Of a stretch of DNA of 64,000 nucleotides, positions 23,421 through 35,065 are shown piece by piece (within the stretch, counting starts at the first letter, position 1; each line of letters begins with the position of its first letter). The stretch is from Mimachlamys varia (taxonomy: Eukaryota > Mollusca > Bivalvia > Pectinida > Pectinidae). A program made the translations under genes and the position numbers. The notes under the pieces are model-generated. The model made no database searches and had not been told where the DNA came from. It saw only the letters and a program-made list of their open reading frames with translations. The stretch lies in assembly GCA_947623455.1 (NCBI GenBank), contig OX392535.1:36356688-36420687 (forward strand), read 5' to 3'.

Positions 23421-23561
23421 GTTATATAGTCACTAACTGACCCTCTATAGAGCCATAGCGGGTCGGTAAAATATATAGGGGGCTCGGGCTCCGCCCTTGC
23501 CCCCTATACATTTTACTGACCCTCTATGGCTCTATAGAGGGTCAGTTAGTGACTATATAAC
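23421..23561. repeat. 141-bp terminal hairpin with two candidate core sites
   Basis: Two 63-bp arms (23421-23483 and 23499-23561) pair with only three mismatches around a 15-base loop that is itself a GC hairpin (gggc-tcc-gccc). Each arm contains one palindromic motif: 23436-23467 (12-bp arms, two mismatches, spacer tagagcca) and 23515-23546 (perfect arms actgaccctcta and tagagggtcagt, spacer tggctcta). It is related to the left-end motif at 17967. It could instead be a separate foldback MITE. Confidence 0.7.
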
Positions 23562-23569
23562 TTATAATA

Positions 23570-26500
23570 TGTACTGTACAAACAATGGGATAGCATAGGG
23601 TATGGATAGGGTAGGGTAAAGGGGGGGGGGGGGGTTAACTCCCATAACAATATTATAATTAGGATATCAGTGCATAATGTCGATATATATATATACTGCA
23701 TATATATAGTATACAAGTGATGAAACTAACAGATTGGAGACCGCACAGTCCATGTGTTACGTTTAGGTCTCCAACTGAACACTGTTGATAGTCCGGGGCT
23801 GATGTTGTTGTGGTATAGATGCACAGTAATACAGACATTTCGCACATGTACATGTATATACAGTGTACATGTATACACAATAAGGTTTAAAACATTGGGA
23901 GTATGGGAGCTTGATATAAACAGGAAGTATAATAATGTTATGGTAACCAGCCAGAGATGCATTCTTATACGAATGTATGCTTTTTTTATAAAAGAATTTG
24001 TGTCATCTATAGCCATAATATATACATAAAGTATGCATTAAGCCAAAATGTATGGAGTAGCCAGGTACATGTATCATATTCGATATTCACAAATCTTTTG
24101 GTTTTAATTACATATTTTAGGATACAGTTAAGAATTTCAATATTCACGCTTTCACTACATATCTGACAGCCATATAAGAAATTAGTGAGATGAAAGTGGT
24201 TATGGTTTCCAATAGGTTCAAGTTCATTTTTTAGTAGAGCTCTTTGGTCTGAAAATAAAGGGCAATGAAGAAAAAAATATGAGACAGTTTCTTGATTTAA
24301 ACCACATGCACATATAGGATTATCTTTTAAATGATCAATAAATAGGTCAAAGTTTAAGTTGCTACATCCATTTCGAAGCTGACAAAGTATAATGTTACCC
24401 TTTCTTGATCCTTTATTTTTGAATGCATATGAAGTACTCATATCTTCCTCTTCACTAGTATTTGAGGCGTTAAGAATTTTTTTAAAATTATTAATAGAAG
24501 CTGCGTGTAGCATAGACGGTGAAAGATTATTAAATTCTCTGAGCATTGAAGGAAAGAAACTATTATAATAGTTATTAGATCTGCAAAGAGGTGGGTTCAA
24601 TGTTCTATTTTTACGTAATGGGTATACATTATCAATATTATTGTTAAGAAATGAGTTAATTATTTCTTGCAAATATAAAGGAGTTTGACCATGAAGTATT
24701 TTATACATAAGGATTAATTAATGATTTTTTCGACGATTTTCTAATGGTTCCCACCCCAATTCCCTATACTGTAAATGATGTGATGTTCCTTTTCTGAGTC
24801 CTGTTATGGTTCTTGCCGCTTCTAGGTGAATAGATTCAAGTAAAATTTTAGGTAGGTTGTACAATTATTCCAGATGACATCAGCATATTCAAGAAGGGGT
24901 CTAATGAATGCATAATATATTTTAATAAGAGATTCTCTGCTAAGTTTATATTTCAAGCAGCGTAGTATGTTTATTCTAGCATATGCTTATCATAAATAGT
25001 TTGTATGTGAGATTCCAAAGTGCCATTTTCATTTAGAGTAACGCCTAAGTGTTTGTGAGTAGGTTCAGTAGAAATAATACTATCTTGAAAATAAATTGGT
25101 GGTACAACAGTTTCTTTTTTACGGGAAAATAACATGGATTTCGTTTTAGCTGAATTAAAATTTACATCCCAAACTTTTGCCCATTCACTAATACTTTTTA
25201 AGTCTTTGGTTAGAAGTTCCGCCGAATTATCAGGATTGTTGTCGACAATAACATATAGCGAGGTTTCATCAGCAAAAAGTTTAACTTTACTTGAAACAAG
25301 ATCAGTGATGTCATTTATGTATACTAAAAATAATAGTGGACCCAGAACTGATCCCTGTGGGACTCCTGCATTCACAGTTAGATATGAGGAATAAAAACCT
25401 TCTGTACTTACTCTTTGGGACCTATCAGATAGGTAGTTTTGAATCCATGATAATAATTTACCTTTAATTCCATAATAACTTAATGACCTAAATGCCAAAC
25501 CCTATCAAAGGCCTTGCTTATGTCGCAAAATACAAACCTAACTTCTTTTCCTGTGTCTACATTTTTTGAAATTTCTTGATAAATAGATAATAGTTGATTT
25601 ACAGTGGAGTCACCAGGTCTAAATCTAGATTGATTGTTTGATAAAATATTATTAGATATGAGATAATTGTATTTAAATATGATTTTTTCTATAGGTCTGC
25701 AGATACAAGAAGTAATAGATATTGGTCTATAGTTAGCAGTATTGCTTTTAGAGTCACTGCCTTTGAAGATGGCATTAACATTTGCTAGCTTCCGGGAATT
25801 TGGAAGAATACTAGAGTTTTGTTAAATAGAAGTTTAAGTGGCAGTATAAGAGATGGTGCTAACTTTTTAATAACTATAGGAACTAAGCCATCAGGTCCTG
25901 TTGGTTTCTTATCATTCATGTTTTCTAACTGATCTTTAACATCTTGATTAGTTATTTGGATGTTTGAAATAAACTAAAGAGGTTCCACAGGTGTTTCATC
26001 AGGAAGTTCTAGATTATCAGAAGACGGAGGAATAGATGTTTTAGTATTTATTCAAACAGTCAGCCTTTTCACTTGGGTGATAAAAAATGTTTCCCTCTGA
26101 TTCAAGTGGGGAAATAGTGGGTCAAATTTTAAAACTATTTTTGCAATTTTCCACCACTTGTCAGGGGGTATATCTTTATCATTAAGTGATTTTTGGATTT
26201 TATCATTTAAATTAATTTTTGCTTCTCTAATAAGGCTGATAACTTCATTCCGAATAGTTCTAAAATGTGTCCAATGATCAGGGTTATTTGTTTGTTTTGC
26301 CTTTTTGTGAATTCTACTTCTTGGTTCATTTTTGTCATGATATTGTGTGTCATCCCAGATTTATCATTTGGTCTAATAGTAATAATTTTAAAAGGAGTAT
26401 ATATTTCCATTTGCTCAGAGATTGCAGTATTTATGATAGTACTAAATTAATTAGAGTTATTATGACTAGCAAGTTCATTCCAATTCATATTTATTAAGTT

Positions 26501-26611
26501 TGTTCATTTTGTTAAAATCAGCAACATCATATTGCCAAATTTTCTTTTTATAAGAACTTTGCTTAAAGACACAATGTGATATACTAATGTGGACTGGAAT
26601 GAAATGAGAAT
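23570..26611 (-). mobile_element. Jockey/CR1-type LINE remnant, 5' truncated
   Basis: Minus-strand reverse transcriptase in decayed frames. From 5' to 3' I see NQSRFRPGDST and CDISKAFDRVW near 25500-25650, then the frame 25498-24971 with AGVPQGSVLGPLLFLVYIND and FADETSLY (normally FADDTSLY, so a catalytic Asp is changed). The frame 24708-24007 follows with NSFFPSMLREFN, CACGLNQE and YFFLHCPLFSDQR. There is no endonuclease domain. The 5' break abuts the 34-bp minisatellite at 26612. The part between 23570 and about 24000 has no coding motif and may be 3' untranslated sequence, with AT-rich runs and a poly-G run near 23622. Confidence 0.75.
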
Positions 26612-26925
26612 GGTCACACAATACACGCATTTACACGACACACAATACGCAGAGTTACACGACACACGAAGTCACACAACAAACAGAGTTACACGACACA
26701 CGAAGTCACACAACAAACAGAGTTACACGACACACGAGGTCACACAATAAAAATGGTTACACAACACATATGGTCACATGATACACCGAGTAACATGACA
26801 CACAATGTCATACAATACACAGGGTAACAGGAAACTCGTGGTAATTCACTACAGAGAGTTACATGACACAAGAGGTCACACAATACACAGGGTTACAAGA
26901 AACGCTTGGTCACAAACTACTTAAG
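26612..26925 (+). repeat. 34-bp minisatellite, middle right block
   Basis: About nine units, some longer or shorter than usual, in the right-arm orientation. It is the continuation of 17096-17472 beyond the nested insertion. Confidence 0.9.
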
Positions 26926-27380
26926 CATTGAACTGTTTCTGTATGGTATTTATGATCTATTTGAACGACAGAGCTTTGCAAGCAAACAACATAATGCGCG
27001 CTAGCTTATATTTACATTTTCCAACGATTTGATTTGTTTTCCTTTGACAGATCATATTTAAAAAATTCATAATTCCCGCGATACCGACAGGCAACACAAA
27101 TTTTAGTCGTTAACTGGAACAGCCTTCATGTCTCGTGCAGATTGGCAAACAAAATCGGCAACAAAATAGTGCTTGGAAAACAAAACCCAACAATTTATTA
27201 TATTCTACATTTATTACAAACAAAGTATATGGCATAATAAATTATTTGACAAAAATATGTATTTTTGCTCATTTATCTATAACAATGCTTTCAGTATATT
27301 GGCCCGGAACAAAATATTGCGCATTGATAAATACACCCGACACCGTAATTCGACCTTGACAGTCACGCGCCACGAGGAAG

Positions 27381-28987
27381 TTAATTTTTGAAGTTGAATG
27401 AGCAGTGCGAAAAGTTGGAATTGGCAAAGAATCCAGGCGTGAATTTAGTGGTAGATTGCAACGAAACCTGACTATAGTTGGTCGATGCTACAGCATCCTC
27501 GTAAATGGATGTATTTTGAGAAATTAAGGAAACTGTGAATGAAGGAGTGTTTGACCTAGTTACAGAGCATGGGACGATCGCCGTTTGTAATTCTGGATGA
27601 GTGATACAAGAGAGCGCGCCACTTAGTGCCTTTTTCTGTGATGTCGACACGTTCCTGTTGTAGGATCTGAGAGAGGATTCGGTTTTGTGATTAGACATGA
27701 ACATAATATGTCTTGTTTCAAAGTTTTGGTTATTTAAATAATGAATTGCTGTGGCCCTCAAACAGTGCGGTGTGTAGTGTGTTTCGACGCCGGCAGCTTT
27801 ACAGATGTCTGGAAGGAATCGTGCAAACGTGCGTTTCGACAGAGCTTTAGATGTGAACCAAGTATTTGAATGGAATGGAGTGCCGAGTGCATCTCTGTTG
27901 TATTGGTTAAACAGACTACTTGCTGTTTTGTTAGTTTTATCTACATTAATAGTTTTAACATGGCAAGTGGACAGTCGGCTGTACCTGCCGCATACATTCT
28001 CTTACCGGAGCTGCATTTTGCGGATGCTAATCCACCCTGGAAGTTTTTATGTTTTGTTTCATGTTTTAACGTGACATATTCCCCTGATTCATCGGAATTA
28101 AAATCAAAGGAATTGACCTTGAGTTGGTGGTGGAACTCCATTCCACGTGAAATGAAGTTTATTGACAGGTGGTACCAGACACACTCCCGTAGGATTATTG
28201 GGGATGCGGTCGCACTTTTAAGGTAAGTCGAAATCTTCTCTAAATCGCTTTGTTCAATTATTTTTTGTGATTGACTGGTTTTGATTGCCCGAGTCTCGTG
28301 CGCTCTTTGAGCAAACCATCTAAAACCCCATTAACAACTTTAAATTCCTTGTCTCTGACAATGTCCACATTTCTTCTCAATTTTGCCATTTTTCATGTCA
28401 GTTTCGTGTCCGGTTTTCTCTTTACTCCAGTCTAAAAAAGGAACGTGAACTTGATCTAGACTAAAGAAGAATATAATGAGAGAAGACAAAAGTTGTCTGT
28501 TGTGTAACGATTAAAACAGTTTTTGCATGCTTTTATATTATGCGACAATAACTCGTTTTATCGCTTTCTGTAGATATTCTGCAGAATTATTTACATGACA
28601 TGACGTAATCTCCAAGAAACAAAGTTTGTCTGAAAAGGCCAAGGCCACAGGAGCTAGAGAAACCTACCTTGAAATAGTTTGATTCCCCATTGTGTGTTCT
28701 TTTTTTGGTCGCAGGGGCCTCTCTTGTTCAATATCGTTTTAAACATTTTAGGGGGTGCCGCTGTTTCGGGGGGTGGTAGTAGTGGATCCTCGGGTCCAGC
28801 AGTCAGAAGTTCATGAAGGTACTCATCATCAATTTTATAGGAAGTTACGTAAATTGCAACAATATCATTAGGTTTAAAACCCAAATCTGATAAGTTGATT
28901 GTTGGTAATGTTGATAGGCATTCGTCCCCACTCGACGAAAATTCGGTGTCAAGAAAATCCGGTAAAACCAAAGAAAAGTTTGGAAGT
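27381..28987 (-). pseudogene. Second Crypton-like tyrosine recombinase, degenerate
   Basis: A first exon (about 29001 to 28670) ends KKNTQWGIKLFQ followed by a gtaggt donor, as at the N-terminal side of DUF3504 proteins. The core lies at about 28226-27381: ESGEYVTLKHETKHKNFQGG, RMYAAGTADCPLAML, a one-base frameshift near 27955, then KALSKRTFARFLPDICKAAG, THYTPHCLRATAIHYL (H-x-x-R) and SNHKTESSLRSYNRN (His and Tyr). So the catalytic residues survive but the frame is broken. It is only distantly similar to the recombinase at 22324-23257, so a different lineage. Plus-strand frames 27805-28226 are shadows. Together with its flanks it interrupts the minisatellite between 26926 and 29354. I found no palindromic gaccctcta sites here. 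Confidence 0.65.
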
Positions 28988-29354
28988 TGGTTTGGCTCCA
29001 TATACAACTGAATACAACTGATCTCATTGGATATTTCAATCTATACATATGCCTTTTATTTCTTAGTGAAGATACGTGTACTTTTATTTGCATTTTATTA
29101 TATTTAATACATTTTTTTTTTAAATAATATTAATCTTTTCAAACATTTGTGTAAGGCATCATTGTGTTTTGTCAAGTCTCGCCCCTATGGCAGTTCAGTC
29201 AGCGCCATGTTTGTTTGTTTACATTGGATATTGTAGTTCCGGTCTGTGTTGTATTACTATGCTGATACTGTCGCGTGATGCATGGCACTTAAACAAACAT
29301 CAACGACACAACTCTCAAAAAGGCTTTATAGTGACAATGCCATACAAATGTAAA

Positions 29355-30685
29355 TATACAGGTTTACACGACACAATTGGTCAAACAATACACAGGGTAA
29401 CAGGAATCCGTGGTCACACAATACATAGCGTTACACGACACAAGTGTCACACAATACACATTGTTACACGACACACAAAGTCACATAATACAGGGGATTA
29501 CACGACACACGTGGTCACACAATACACAGAGTTAAACGACACACAATGTCATTCAATACACAGGGTAACAGGAAACTCGTGGTCACATACTACAGAGAGT
29601 TACAAGACACAAGTGATCACAAAATTCCACAGGGTAACAGGAATTTGTGGTCACACAATACACAGAGTATTACGACACACAATCGCATACAATACACAGG
29701 GCAACAGGAAACTCGTGGTCACACAATTCATAGCGTTACACGACACAAGTGTAACATAATACACAGGGTTACACGACACGAGTGGTCACACAATAAACAG
29801 AGATACACGATAGACGTGGGCACACAATACACAAAGTTACACGACACACAATGTCACACAATACCCAGAGTTACACGACAAACGTGGTCACACAATACAC
29901 AAAGTTACACGACACACAATTTCACACAATACACAGAGTTACACGATACACGTGGTAAAAAATAAACAGTTTTAAAAGAATCTCGTGGTCACAATACAAA
30001 GAAATACATGACAGAAGTGGTCAAAAAATACACATGGTTATACGACACACGTGGTTACACAAACCACAGGGTTACACGACACACGTGGTAACACAATACA
30101 CAGGGTTACACGATACACGTTGTCACACAATACACAGAGCTACACGACACACGTGGTCACAGAATACACAGAGTTACACGACACACGTGGTAACACAATA
30201 CACAGGGTTACACGACACACGTGGTAACACAATACACAGGGTTACACGATACACGTTGTCACACAATACATAGAGCTACACGACACACGTGGTCACAGAA
30301 TACATAGAGCTACACGACACACGGGGTTACACAATACACAGGGTTACACTACCCACGTGGTTACACAATACACAGGGTTAAGCAACACACGAGGTTACAC
30401 GATACACAGGGTTACACATCAGACGTGATCACACAATGCACAGAGTTACACGATACACGTGGTAAAAAAATAAACAGTTTTAAAAGAATCTCGTGGTCAC
30501 AATACAAAGAGTAACATGACAGAAGTGGTCAAACAATACACAGGGTTACACGACACATGTGGTCTTACAATATCCAGCGTTACATGATACACGTGGTCAC
30601 AAACTACACAGCGTTACACGACACACGTGGCCACACAATACACAGATTTACACGACACACATGTTCACACAATACACCCCTCCCA
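29355..30685 (+). repeat. 34-bp minisatellite, outer right block
   Basis: About 39 units in the inverse orientation to 700-7735. Some stretches are duplicated locally, for example around 30090-30290, where gttacacgatacacgttgtc recurs. It ends with acacccctcccacacac, matching the boundary at the left end of the left array. Confidence 0.95.
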
Positions 30686-30689
30686 CACA

Positions 30690-31374
30690 CAAACATTACA
30701 AAATGATTAGTTGTCTGGAAATAATATTTATCGTTTAACCGGCGGGTATCACCAACTGATTTTGAAAGTAGGACTAGGTTTATATTATTAATTATATGCC
30801 TTTGTTTGCTAGATTCTCAGTTGTAACATATTAACTTTAAGTTATTGGCTTGGCTGTAGAATTTGAAAGAATTTAATGATTTTTTATTTAGTACGGTATT
30901 TTAATGTCATCCTGGCCAGGCATCGTGAAACCTTCGTTTTGTGTGATGCTTTGTTATACATGTATCTCTATTTTCACAAGTAAACGAGAAAATTCAGAGA
31001 ATCGTCCCCCCCCCCCCCCCCCCCTCGCTTTCGGGGTATTATTGATGAGAGATACGAAAGCCCTATTTTCTTTTTTTTAGAATAATAACACACGTGAAAT
31101 TCAGGTAATATGAAATTTTGTTCAACAAGTGTTTGTATATAATGTATAGGATCAATTGGAGCTTTGGAACTTCTGTAATGATCCCCATAGAAGTGGGGGG
31201 CTTAATGGTTATTTCTACGGTTTTTCCGTTTTCTTTTTTTTCTTCTCCTTCTCATCTTAAATGGCAGCCACATACTGGCTTCTGATTGGTTGAAATTCGC
31301 TCCAATTTAGTATGTAGGTGATTTATGACTCTACAAACAACACCAATACTTGGGTTTCGCGATTCAACCAAAAT
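30690..31374. repeat. Outer right arm of 31-kb palindrome
   Basis: Reverse complement of 1-664. A run of about 20 C at 31007-31025 replaces a shorter run on the left. The last matching bases (gattcaacca) pair with base 1 of the window. Confidence 0.85.
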
Positions 31375-32179
31375 GGCCGTCATATATTGCGTTCTGATTG
31401 GTCGAAAATATATTAAATATCGTCCGATTTTCATGAAATCTGGTTTGTACATATATTTCAGCACTACGACCTGCACTGTGTGGATTTAGGAGACGTTTCT
31501 AATGGTTCCCATTTCAATAACTACTTGTTTTTTATTTTTTTGTTTTTATTACAAGCTTGACCGAACATAATCTTACAGTATACGTGAATGAAGAAAGTAT
31601 ACGTATCAGCTGTACGTTTTTGTTTGCCTAAAGCTCTGTAAACTCAACCACACTTCGTCCGTCAAACCATGCTCTTCGTCTTCTTTGATGGTGTCGTATT
31701 TCTTTTTGTTTATCAGATGCATCTGTTCCAATCTTTCAATAGTCTCTTTCAGCTTCTTTTTTGTCTAGTCTTGTGACTTTGATTTCGTCAGCCAATATTT
31801 GTTTACCGCGGCTACCTGACACTTGCGCTTCCGGTATTATTTTGATACGAGCAATCCCGTGATTTTTTTTTTTTTAATCATGTGACCACTATCCTGCTCC
31901 CGGTTCCGTGCCGATTCGCAAGAAAATATCAGAAGTGTTTTTTAACATAGAAAACGATAATAAAAATATAACTGTTAAGGTTAAAAACAAGTATGGAAAA
32001 TGTTTCATGTCGTACAATGTTGAGATTCCTATAACTAGTCGAATGGCAGCGGCAAAAATTGAGCAGACGAGCACCAAATTTAGCGGGAAATGCCGTTTTA
32101 AGGTACTTTCCGGTTAATTGACACAACTGAAACCTTGATTTTCCTTCCTAGAATAACACTTTCCTTCAGATAAGGTAGC
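31375..32179. other. Unassigned; weak coding-like remnant on minus strand
   Basis: At about 31800-31620 on the minus strand two frames joined at an A run read ILADEIKVTRLDKK and LKETIERLEQMHLINKKKYD, followed by TIKEDEEHGLTDEVWLSLQ. This charged coiled-coil-like segment looks like old coding sequence but I cannot name it. The 31889-32126 frames on both strands show no motif. Confidence 0.35.
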
Positions 32180-32740
32180 AGTGTACAGAAGGCTTTTGTG
32201 GCCATGGGTGATATTTTTGTACAATGAATAACCCCTATAATAGCATGCCTATGAAAATCTAAAAAAAAAATAAAGAGTAAAATTGGCTTAAGCATGATAA
32301 AGTGGACTTTTTTGACTTCACATTTGTAAAAAGAGAAAAAATTTTTTTTGGTTAGAGATTAAAATTTTGACCCTTCCGAAATGGGTGTCTACACAGGAAA
32401 AGCTAGCTTTACAGGGAGTGAAATTTCGACAACAGCACATGAGGGAAAATAGCGGAAAATCTAAGCGTACGACCTATGCTGGGACAGATATAATTCTGCA
32501 ACCAAGTTAGTAAGCTTTAATTTTAGATAGAACTTAAGAAAAAAATTCCTATCTGCATAGGTCAAATTTTGTGTCAAAAACAGTGATATTTTGCATTTTT
32601 CGGTAATTTTTGATGTGGTAACCATGGTTTTCACACAAGTGCCATACATAGGATACATCAGTGTATACACTTTATAGTTCTTTTTTTGAATTGGAAATGA
32701 TATACAATTTACAAAAATTTATACATTTACATCTATGCAG
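32180..32740 (+). repeat. Dispersed repeat, copy 1
   Basis: About 560 bp shared with 63223-63790 in the same orientation. Shared blocks include gtggccatgg(g/a)tgatattt, aataacccctataatagc and agcatgataaagtggactt. No conserved protein is seen; the short frames in both copies differ. It is a mobile or segmental repeat of unknown type. Confidence 0.8.
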
Positions 32741-32959
32741 TGTACGGTTAAATCTCGGTGTTGATAATTCTCAGGCATTGGTCTTTTTCCCATTAATCTC
32801 TAGATCTACCGTACACAGCTACCTAAGGTATTTCATTTAGAAATTGGTCCAAACACAAGCTAATTATTATGTGAGATTATGTTTTAATTATCATCATCAA
32901 TTGCCAATCCCAACAAACATTAATATAACTGCAGATGTCCATGCACAAAAACTGGTAAC

Positions 32960-34440
32960 ATCATTAGGGCCTGTCCCAGGGTCCTGTGTGACATGCATTT
33001 GTCCGAGACCTTGTGTCATCTATGAGGTCATTTTGTCAGTGCATTGGTTCTGTCTTGGGGTGCTGTGGGAGGTGACTTTGTCTAAGACCTAGTATTATCT
33101 TGAGAGCCTGTGTGTGTTCTTTTTGTCCGTGCCCCGGTATTGTTTTGGGGTCCTTTATGAGATGAAATTATACAAAACCTGGTGACATCTTGATGGCCGA
33201 TTGTGGTCACTTTGTCTGTGTCCTAGTACTGTGTTGGGGTCCTTTGCGAGTTGACCTTGTGCCATGTTGGGGGATGTGCGTGGCCATTTTGTCCTGGTAC
33301 TACTGTCTGGTCCTGTTTGAGGTGACCTTGTCCAAAACCTGGTGATATTAGAGGGTCTGTGTGTGATCACTTTGTCCGTGCCCTGATCCTCTCTTAGGTA
33401 CTTGGGTGAGTTGACCTTGAACGAGACCTGGGGACACCTTGAGGGTCTGTGTGTGGTAACTTTGTCCGCGCCCTGGTGATGGGTTGGGATTATGTGTGAG
33501 TTGATCTTGAACGAGACCCGGGGATATCTTGAGGGTCTGTGTGTGTTCACTTCGTCCGTGTCCTGGTTCTGCTTTGGGGTCATGTATGAAATGACGTTGT
33601 ACAACACCTTGTGACGTATTAATGGCTGTGTGCGGTCACTGTGTCTGTGTCCTGGTACTGTCGTGTGATCCTTTGTGGGTCGACCTTGTCCGAGTCAAAG
33701 TTAATACCAACAGGCCTACAAGATGTCACCATGTCTTGTACAAGGTGACCTCACACAGGTGACCTCACACAGGACACAAAGGCAGTAAAAGGGCACTGAC
33801 AAAATGACCACAAACAGACCCTCAAAATGAAACTAGGTCTTGGACAAGGTCACCTGAAATAGGACCCCAAGACAGTACCAAGGCTAGACAAAATGACCAT
33901 ACCCAGACCTCATAGATGACACAACGTCATTTCAAACAGGACCCAAAGACAGAAACAGAGCGCGGACAAAGTGACCACACAGAGGGATTGTGTTTGGTCA
34001 TTTTGGCCGTGCTCTTTTACTGTTTGGCGTCCTGTGTGAGATGACCTTGTAGGAAACCTGGTGACATTTCGAAGGCTGTTTGTGGTCACTTTGTCCGTGC
34101 CCTGTTACTATGATCGGGTCCTATTTGAGGTGACCATGTCCAAAACCTTATGACATTTTGGTGGTCAGTGTGTGGTTACTTTGCCCGTGCCATGGTACTG
34201 TCTTAGGATCCCGTACGAGGTGACCTTGTACATGAGGTGATGATACCTTAGAGCCTCTGTGTCGTCACTTTGTCCGTGCCCTTGTACTGTCTTGGGTTCC
34301 TTTGTGAGTCGACCTTGTCCGAGACCTGGCGACAACTTGAAGGCCTGTGTGTGGCCACTTTGTCCGTGCCCTGGGACTGTCGTTGGGTACTACGTGAGGT
34401 GATCATGCCCGAGACACTGTGTCCTCTTTGTTAAATTAAT
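32960..34440 (+). repeat. 90-bp satellite array with an inverted block
   Basis: Units of about 89-90 bp centre on tcactttgtccgtgccctgg and gaggtgaccttgtcc, for example near 33206, 33367, 33455, 33545 and 33634. Between about 33715 and 33985 the same unit is read in reverse complement (acaaagtgaccacacag), then the forward orientation resumes to 34440. The frame 33155-33607 on the minus strand is repeat translation. Confidence 0.85.
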
Positions 34441-35065
34441 AAAGTCTCAGCGTTCAAATGTGTTAACAATCCTCCAGCAATTTCTTCACAGTAACCAAAA
34501 AGCTCAGGGTACTGATTTTTCTCCCACATAGGTCAATGTGTTTAAATTATTTCAGCAATTTCTTCACAGTAGCCAACAAGCTCAGGGTTCTCATATTAAG
34601 CCACTTTCATGCTGGGATCAAGAGCTATATTGTTCTTTTAGAATGGATTACCTTGGCCTTAATTTCAAGGCAACCGGGATCAAATTTTTAAAACTACTTC
34701 AATCAACTTCTTTTAGGTTACTAAAAGGAGCACAATACTGATCATTGATTACCGATAATTAAGTATAAGGAAGAAGGGCTACCAAATTTCATCGAATGAA
34801 TGACCTTAACCTGCTTTCAATGACATATGAATCAAATATTGAACTCTTTCAATAACGTTCCCAATTACTAAAAGGTTAAGACGTAGGGTACTTATAATTA
34901 AAAAGATAAACTGTTTGGATTTCTTAACAACTGAAAGGCTCGAGGTACTGATATTTGACCATTACCATGCTCAGTCAACTGTGTTAAAATTCCTTTTCAT
35001 TGATCGAAAGGCCTAGGGTAATGATTTTACCGGTTGCATGCTGGGATGAAGGGATACCCAATTTG
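34440..35065 (+). repeat. Strongly decayed tandem repeat
   Basis: A motif like cagcaatttcttcacagta, then a(c/g)ccaacaagctcagggt, occurs near 34475 and 34553, and weaker forms recur near 34690, 34850, 34920 and 34985 (aaggcctagggtaatga). Spacing varies from about 75 to 150 bp. It borders the 90-bp satellite but its sequence differs. Confidence 0.5.

Larger units (their letters stand above)
17960..23561 (+). mobile_element. Crypton-like (tyrosine recombinase) element, itself interrupted
   Basis: The unit is defined by one tyrosine-recombinase gene in two pieces (18271-18432 and 22324-23257) and by related palindromic motifs at both ends (17967-17996 and 23421-23561) built on gaccctcta. The 3.9-kb element at 18437-22319 splits the gene. 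Known Cryptons have no long terminal inverted repeats and encode a DUF3504-type recombinase, which fits the protein; the terminal motifs are the unusual part. The exact ends are uncertain by tens of bases. Confidence 0.6.

Noticed and set aside
29169..30273. Plus-strand frames of 79-196 codons with HTIHRVTRHTWSHNTQ
   Set aside because: Again minisatellite translation, in the inverted block.
19100..31025. Long G or C runs (near 19105, 19187, 19626, 21598, 23623, 31015)
   Set aside because: Homopolymer runs of this kind vary in length and are error-prone in sequencing; I saw no regular G-quadruplex spacing.
1..31374. Assembly foldback artefact
   Set aside because: Arms are diverged throughout and carry private insertions with proper target duplications; an artefact would give identical arms.
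33155..33607. 150-codon minus-strand frame with HRPSRCPQVSFKVNS repeats
   Set aside because: Translation of the 90-bp satellite.
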